Positions 58,064-64,000 of a stretch of 64,000 bases of DNA are shown here, one piece after another (the first letter of the stretch is position 1; the number at the start of each line of letters is the position of its first letter). Source of the stretch: Dentipellis sp. KUC8613 (lineage: Eukaryota; Basidiomycota; Agaricomycetes; Russulales; Hericiaceae); the NCBI GenBank assembly GCA_002286715.1, contig NSJX01000001.1, forward strand, positions 931,835 through 995,834. Direction: 5' to 3'. The notes under the pieces are model-generated. The model saw only the letters and a list, made by a program, of their open reading frames with translations. It made no database searches and was not told the DNA's origin. A program made the position numbers and the translations under genes.

Positions 58064-61000
58064 CTATGATTTATAGGGAGGGTTGAGGGTATCCGATCTA
58101 GTAAAATGCAGGAGGTTGTAAATGCTGTCCATGAAGACATAAGTCGATACACGCACCGAGTCTCTGGTTTCTGCAGAACAGGGAAAGATGCCTTAAGCAG
58201 ATTCCCAGCACCGTTTTGCTTCCCGATACGGAGTCTGTTGAGGACGTCTCGTACTTCGCTAGGGGTGCTCGTGATCTTCGGCTTTTCAGGCCTTGAGCGG
58301 CTGGGGGCGAGCCGGTTTGAACTTGAATCACCATAGCTGGTAGATACGTGATCGAGTGTAGAGATAGATGGTGCTTTGTTCACGAGCGCTGGGTTAGACA
58401 TGCTGCTTCGGCCTTCCAGGGCATCTCGTAAATCTGTCACGCCAACGCCTCTGGTTGACCGTGTAAGGCTTTGAAGAGACATGTTTTCAACGTGCATCAA
58501 TGCAGGAGCGAGCTTCAGGCGAGGCGATGGTCCATCGCCTCGCAGCGCATCATAATATGACTGAGGTTCAGTTGCTACACAGAAAAGTATGAGAGTCGCT
58601 CCTCTTAACATGGCTCTCGCTTACCGTCGCTGAGAGCGGATTCTGCCGTCCAGTCGGCCGTGAGTCGTCGATACAACGCTTGCTCATCCATTCCGGTCGC
58701 ATCCAGTACGTTTTGATTAGAAACCAGCATTCGTAAAAGCTGTTCGCGATCAATCACCACCCGTGGAGGTTGTGAGCTTTCTCCGGGGATAAGAGCCGGC
58801 TCATCAGGAGCGGTGAATACACCAGGCTCCCGATTTGGGGGCTTCGGCAAATAAGATCCACTTGGGATCCCAGACAAAGCCTAAGCCATAATGAGCCCGA
58901 GTGATCATCGTTATCAAAACTTGGAACTGACCTCCTCGGCCATTTTTACAATATCCGCACAGTCCCATATCTTGCCTATGCACAACCAAGTCTTCACTAA
59001 AACTTCCTGAACTATCACAACCCGATGTGTGAGGTCCGTGTTCTCAGATTGACTTTGCAGGACCACGCCAAGATGCAGGAGGAACGGCACACCCGTAAGC
59101 AACCCACGCACAGGGAGGTTTTCGTGCAAAGTGGTCAAGGTAGACAGAGCATTAGAGTAATCCGATGCGGTCGCGGCGGAGGATGTTAGGTCAGTGGGTA
59201 ATTGATCTATCATTTGTTGCACCATAGACTGCTTCCTAAGACGGACGGGGATGGAAATGGAGCGTCGAGCATGGTGAGAATGTGTGGGGGAATCCCGATT
59301 TTCTGTGGCAGAAGATGGGCCATTTGCAGACCCGTTGACAAGGTCATTATCAGCTGCAGATCGAGCAGGAGAGGGTGTCACGGATGGTGTTCCTAGTCGG
59401 CGGGCGGTCATCAAAATGTAAAGGTACACATGAAGGGCGTGCAGGAAACGCGTGGAAGCGTCACCGTAGAGCATAGCAATCATGTTACTCGCTTGCTGGA
59501 CAGGTCCCTCAGCCAATGGCCGCAGTCGTCGCACGCCGTCGTAGTCCGTGTATTCGCCTCGCTTTGGGATTTCCTCTTGGAGGTAGAACAGAAGGGCAGT
59601 CACGTATTCGGTACGTACGGCGTAACTCTCGTCGCAGAGGACGTGCAGTGTGTCTTGCCATATCTCGGGTGCTAACTTGGTCCTGTTTGACGGATGTGTG
59701 TGTTCATCCGCGTGCTCGATGGAGACACGAACCGGTTTCTGGGGATCCTCGGATGGTATGAATGTCGAAGTAACAGCCCTATTTCTAGACGGGTCCTCGC
59801 TGGAGTGCCGCTCAGCTTCCTGAACGATGTCGTGCTTCTCGGGGGCTTTGATGAGCCCGACGAGGCCGACGAGGAGGCAACGAACAGCCTGAATTCGACT
59901 TCTGTCGCCGGAATCTCGATCTTTGCCGGGGACACCGTTTGCCTCCACCGACAGTAAACGGCTGATGAGTTCGCTCGCCAGGTCGTGTATTTGGTCCGAA
60001 TAGTAGACGTGTGTGCCAAGGGAAGCGATGCACTTGGTGAGAGCTGGCAACAGACTGTCGTCAGGATCTATTGCCGCTCGACGAAGTATGAAGGTGATCA
60101 AATTAGAGATGATATCAGAGGTTGAAAGATTGACGACGGGCGTCGGAGATGTGAAGACCGCGGTGATCATAGCTGCTAGGGCGCTATGCAAAGGTCGAGC
60201 CACTGGTACATCTTGATCTTCTTGGAGGCGTTCCACCAAACGTGTCGGCACCGCATATCGGTATTGGTATTGTGCCCAGTCTGTGGCTCTTCGCGCGAAC
60301 CAGCAGCAGTGGTTGACCTGTTCCCAACCTTTCCAGTCGTCCAGACTTTCCAGAGCCGCCTGCACGACGAGGCTGACTTGAGCTCCATTCGAGTGATCAA
60401 GCAAAGACGACAGCGCGCGTAAATTGGCGTGCGCAATGTCGACGCTGGAAGGCCCCTTTTCGCCGTCTTTGTGCAGGTGAATAGAAGCAGCGCGCCTTTC
60501 CACAGTTGGCCTGGTACGAAATTCGGCCATATATGGAGAGGTATTCTTGACCTTCAGTGCCGCAGTCCTTTCATGATATTAGTCAGAGAACCTTCTGTAC
60601 AATTGATAGACTGACTCGTTTTCTAAGACAGAAATTTCAACGTCGTGTATATTCATAATGAGTGCAGGAACGATCTTCTTGACCTGAGAACGGAACGAAG
60701 TAGAGCTGTATAATGCCTCAGATGTCACAACGCCGGTCAAAGCAGCTAAGCCGACTAATCGCGTTCTGGTCGTACGAGTCAAACTCCGATGTATATGGAG
60801 ATTTGTGGGTACACACCGATTTCTGAATTCATGATCACTCGACTTAGAGTCCACGACACTCATTTGCGCAAATCTGTCGAGTATGGACATATAATCCTTA
60901 GTTACTTGACTGTCCACACCAATGAGACGTCCGTCCGTAAAGGTTGTCCATGCTGTAAACTAGGTAGGACCAGAGTCAGCACAGCACAGAAGCCGTAACG

Positions 61001-61467
61001 CACGTGGGAAAAGGTCATCACCAAGGTAGCAACTTTAGCAGATACTTCAAGGTCTGTCGGAAGATATGCTAGGGTATTCTCTATAGACGCCATTAATGAC
61101 GCCGTCAAGAGTGAGATGTCTCGTCGACATTCTGTCGCTAACGCTCTCATGATAGATAGAGAGATCAGAAGCGATCTATGAGTAAAACATGAGTCGTCAA
61201 GCTAGAGTGCTGGTAGGTGTTGACATGCACTCACGCCCTAGAACGTGAATTACCAGCCTGCGCTTTCCTGCTTTCGCCTTTCATTCTTTTCTCCAGCTCG
61301 CTTCCAAGCTTTTGGATCTTCCCAGGTCTGTTGGCCGCATAGTATGTTAATCGGGACAACTCTTGAGAATTAGGTCGATAGTCTGGCCCCGCTGTTAGGA
61401 GAGCAGCAGAAGGAGGGTAACAGGCGGTGATTAACTGCACGTGATTGGGAGTGAATGGGAGATGCAT
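58064..61467 (-). CDS. EFR3: EFR3, plasma-membrane anchor of the PI4-kinase complex
   Basis: Efr3 recruits Ypp1/TTC7 and the phosphatidylinositol 4-kinase Stt4 to the plasma membrane. The product is about 1,000 residues. The N-terminus is the conserved MHLPFTPNHVQLITACYPPS, then PNSQELSRLTYYAANRPGKI and LGSELEKR. Helical-repeat sequence follows (SLVVQAALESLDDWKGWEQV, LHVLCDESYAVRTEYVTALL). The C-terminus carries LRIGKQNGAGNLLKASFP and, with a last intron of about 60 nt, ends TRSDTLNPPYKS at 58064. Without that intron the frame would read on into the VPS52 3' end, so the spliced end is preferred. No transmembrane segment is seen; the family relies on N-terminal basic or lipidated residues. Confidence 0.9.
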
Positions 61468-61757
61468 GAGATGAAAGGAATGCCCGCGACGGTGAAAGAA
61501 GGTCCTATAGGAATAACAGTGAGTAAGATAGAGTGACAGGTGGGTAGAGTGAGTGAGAGCCGAGGGACCTGTACGCCGGCAGTCGTAGCAAGACTACATA
61601 AGCGTACGGCCTGCTCGTTTGCTGGTTTTTTGACGTAGTGCCACGTGACGCGTGAATGCCCCCCGCAGTATAGACGCCCGTGTCATTGTTACATCTACTC
61701 TCTTACATCCTCGGGTGGACTACAAGTATCTACAGTCGCTTATTGGCTCTACGAACT

Positions 61758-62667
61758 CTATGGAAGCAGTGTCCTGGACGATTCATCTCTGACAACATGA
61801 TACTGTCTCTCTGGCAGTCTCTTTCCGGCTAGTATGCTGTCAAGGACCCACTCGGGTCTGACAACCGAAACTTTAGACGGCGTTCTTGAAGAAAGCAATT
61901 TATGGGTTTTCCCTCCATTCAGCTGCTGCGAAGTCAGGATATGGGTTGCGCCTGCAGCGGTCTGCCTGCAAATATCTCCTTGAATTTCCCGAACAGTGCG
62001 TCGAAGGCGAACAGACGTACATTACCCGACCCCCTGCTTCGATAACTCGTCTCTTCATTTCGATATCCGTTGTGTCCCGCAAATAGCCGTTTATGTACAC
62101 TCGGACATTCTGCAGTATCTTGTGATCTTCTAGGGCGGCCTGCTCCACGAGTTTCTTTTGCCTATCTTCAAGGTACGTTCGCCGATTTCCGTGACGTTCT
62201 GCGCGTTGATGTCCTGTTACAGTAGACGACACATGATCTGCAGATTGTCAGACGTGGTCGCTTTCAACGGCATTTGGGCAGTGACCGACATGTTCGAAGC
62301 CCACTCTCAGAATGGGTGATTGGATTGGATTCGTCGGCTAGGGTACTGAGCAAATGCCTTGTCAATCTCTTGGAAGGAACGTCTTTGAGCCGGTTGGACT
62401 CGGGCTTGCTATATGGAGATATACTTCTGCTGCCATCATGCCTTATTATTAACACCGCGGCTCGGAAACACAGCAAGACTTGCGATTTCACCTCTTCATT
62501 TTGATATCCATGACATTTGTTGAATCTTCGAATCCCAAGTCTTCCGGGTCTGTCGCATTAGCAGTACACGCCATATCCCTGTTGAATCCCGTCGCTGTTT
62601 TGCCTTTGAACTTAATGACGTCGGGGTTCTTGTGTTTCGGTTTTGTTATGGTGACAAACTTGTCCAT
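61758..62667 (-). CDS. Small BRCT-domain protein
   Basis: Four exons (62667-62492, 62426-62290, 62237-62026, 61961-61758) sum exactly to 242 residues. A basic linker (RRTYLEDRQKKLVEQAALED) leads into one C-terminal BRCT domain: LQNVRVYINGYLRDTTDIEM, KRRVIEAGGRTAAGATHILT, VVRPEWVLDSILAGKRLPE. The conserved tryptophan of the last BRCT helix is present. The domain resembles the BRCT of the translesion protein Rev1 (INGY...EMKR...GG), but no polymerase domain follows; the protein stops 17 residues after RLPE. It may be a stand-alone BRCT protein of DNA repair or a truncated paralogue. It is head-to-head with FPGS. Confidence 0.75.
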
Positions 62668-62741
62668 GTTTGAAGCACTCTGGTAGCAATCTCGTAAGGC
62701 CCTCGATACGATGCAATTGGCTTTGGCAGTGGGTGCGGTAT

Positions 62742-62765
62742 AAGTTCAAGTTCAAGTTCAAGTTC
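62742..62765. repeat. AAGTTC hexamer repeat, four copies
   Basis: Four perfect tandem copies of AAGTTC lie in the 277-bp region between the divergent BRCT and folylpolyglutamate synthase starts. It is a short microsatellite and could vary in length between strains. Confidence 0.8.
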
Positions 62766-62944
62766 ATCTTGTATCCAGTTCTGAGTCGGACTTCTATTGT
62801 GGGGAGTCATACACGTGACGTTTGGAGATTAGATATCGGATTTACCCTCGTTGGCCGGGCAGCCCGGGTGCATCGTCGCGTCAATGGAACATTTGATGGC
62901 TGCAGCTGAAAGCGCTGGAACTATTTGAGCTGGCTCGGAGGCGG

Positions 62945-64000
62945 ATGGGACTTCGTCTTCCCTATCGCAGCCTTGCTCATCTCTATACACCAGGTCATCG
63001 CATTCCTTCTTGTTCAAGGCTGATGTCGACCAGAACGTATAAAGATGCCGTGGACAGGCTGAATTCGCTCCAATCAAATGCTGCAACTTTAGAAGCAGTG
63101 AGAGCTTTAGGCGGTCGTGCAAGCACCTTTGCTATACCAGAGATGGTCGAGTACTTAGAGAGAATAGGATACACAGTAAGTTGTTGATAACGTGTATCTC
63201 CTCGAATCTGAAGTTTCGTGACAGCAAGAAGACCTGAATGCTCTGAATGTAATCCACATTACAGGTACCAAAGGGAAAGGGTCGACTTGCGCTTTTCTGG
63301 ACTCTGTTCTCCGTCATACGAAACCAAACTGGAAAATAGGTAATATTACTAAATGTGTGCTGTGAAAACGCTCATGAAATTCCCTAGGCCTGTACACGTC
63401 GCCTCATCTCATCGCTGTGCGGGAGCGTATACGCGTTAACGGCCAACCCTTATCGGAAGAAGATTTCGCTAAATATTTCTTCGAAGTTTGGGACAGGCTA
63501 GAGAAGAACGAGCAGGTAAGCCTTCGACTTACTAGGAGGTGCTAGGACCAAAACCCGCTGACCACTGATCGTGACGACAGAGGAAGTTTCCAGAGACAGC
63601 AGCGAAACCTGCATATTTTCGATACATGACTTTGGTTGCTTTTCATGCCTTCTTGAGCATGAAGGTGAACAGTGTGCACCTTTTTTTCAACTTACAGCTT
63701 TGCCTAAAGATTGGACTTTAGGTCGATGCTACCATTCTCGAAGTCGGTGTAGGAGGGACTTATGATAGCACCAACATAGTTCCACATCCTGTGGTAACTG
63801 GAATCTCCGCCCTTGGTATCGATCACACTGCGGTTTTAGGAAAGACACTCGAGGAAATCGCGTGGCAGAAAGGAGGCATATACAAGGTGCGCCCACATTG
63901 CACCATGCAACCGGCGGGAATTGACTCATGCATGCATGAAGGCAGGAGTTCCGGCATTGACCGTCGACCAGCCAGAGCAAGGTTTGGCCGTGCTCAAGCA
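62945..64000 (+). CDS. MET7: Folylpolyglutamate synthase, truncated by window end
   Basis: FPGS adds glutamates to folates using ATP so that they are retained and used in one-carbon metabolism. Two in-frame ATGs are seen. The first (62945) gives [20 protein letters not shown], basic and free of acids, like a mitochondrial presequence. The second (63023) gives [19 protein letters not shown], the usual cytosolic start. The P-loop is [17 protein letters not shown], followed by [36 protein letters not shown] and [19 protein letters not shown]. Exons join at about 63177, 63340, 63515 and 63670. The coding sequence continues past 64000, so the C-terminal domain is missing from view. Confidence 0.93.

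Overview
This window looks like nuclear DNA of a filamentous basidiomycete, most likely an Agaricomycete. The genes are packed closely on both strands. Most are broken by many introns of about 46 to 90 nt with GT...AG ends. The proteins are typical fungal housekeeping and signalling families in basidiomycete form. I saw no tRNA, rRNA, CRISPR array, transposase or reverse transcriptase. Gene models were built by hand from reading frame, splice motifs and family conservation. Where exon lengths were added up (stated per gene) they gave a whole number of codons.

Layout. 1-2498 is non-coding and repeat-rich, with a strikingly T-poor, GCGCGA-rich tract at about 420-1335. Then come: UBA1 ubiquitin-activating enzyme (+); a PCL/Clg1-type cyclin (-) head-to-head with a STRIP/Far11 STRIPAK subunit (+); a Zn2Cys6 transcription factor (+) meeting DPH1 (-); an NPC1-type sterol transporter (+) meeting an RNPS1-like SR protein (-); a C2H2 factor (-) head-to-head with a Cyc2-like mitochondrial flavoprotein (+); Mediator MED18 (+) meeting BCD1 (-); DRE2/anamorsin (-); a forkhead factor (-); a Tim17-like small membrane protein (+); SCH9 kinase (+) meeting an Apd1-type [2Fe-2S] protein (-); a UIM protein of unknown role (-); RIM15 kinase (-) head-to-head with mitochondrial bS18m (+); a putative 91-residue protein (-); RPN11 (-) head-to-head with an unrecognised 591-residue protein (+); VPS52 (+) meeting EFR3 (-); a 242-residue BRCT protein (-) head-to-head with folylpolyglutamate synthase (+), which runs off the right edge.

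How the genes relate. There is no biosynthetic cluster. Two themes recur. The first is nutrient and quiescence signalling: SCH9, RIM15 and a Pho85-type cyclin, which in yeast converge on Rim15, plus the STRIPAK scaffold. The second is iron-sulphur biology: DRE2, DPH1 and the Apd1-like protein. The Apd1-like gene carries three matches to the fungal iron-GATA element ATCWGATAA, one in its promoter and two inside introns. UBA1, RPN11 and the UIM protein belong to ubiquitin pathways, VPS52, EFR3 and NPC1 to membrane traffic and lipid handling. Close linkage of these genes may be chance.
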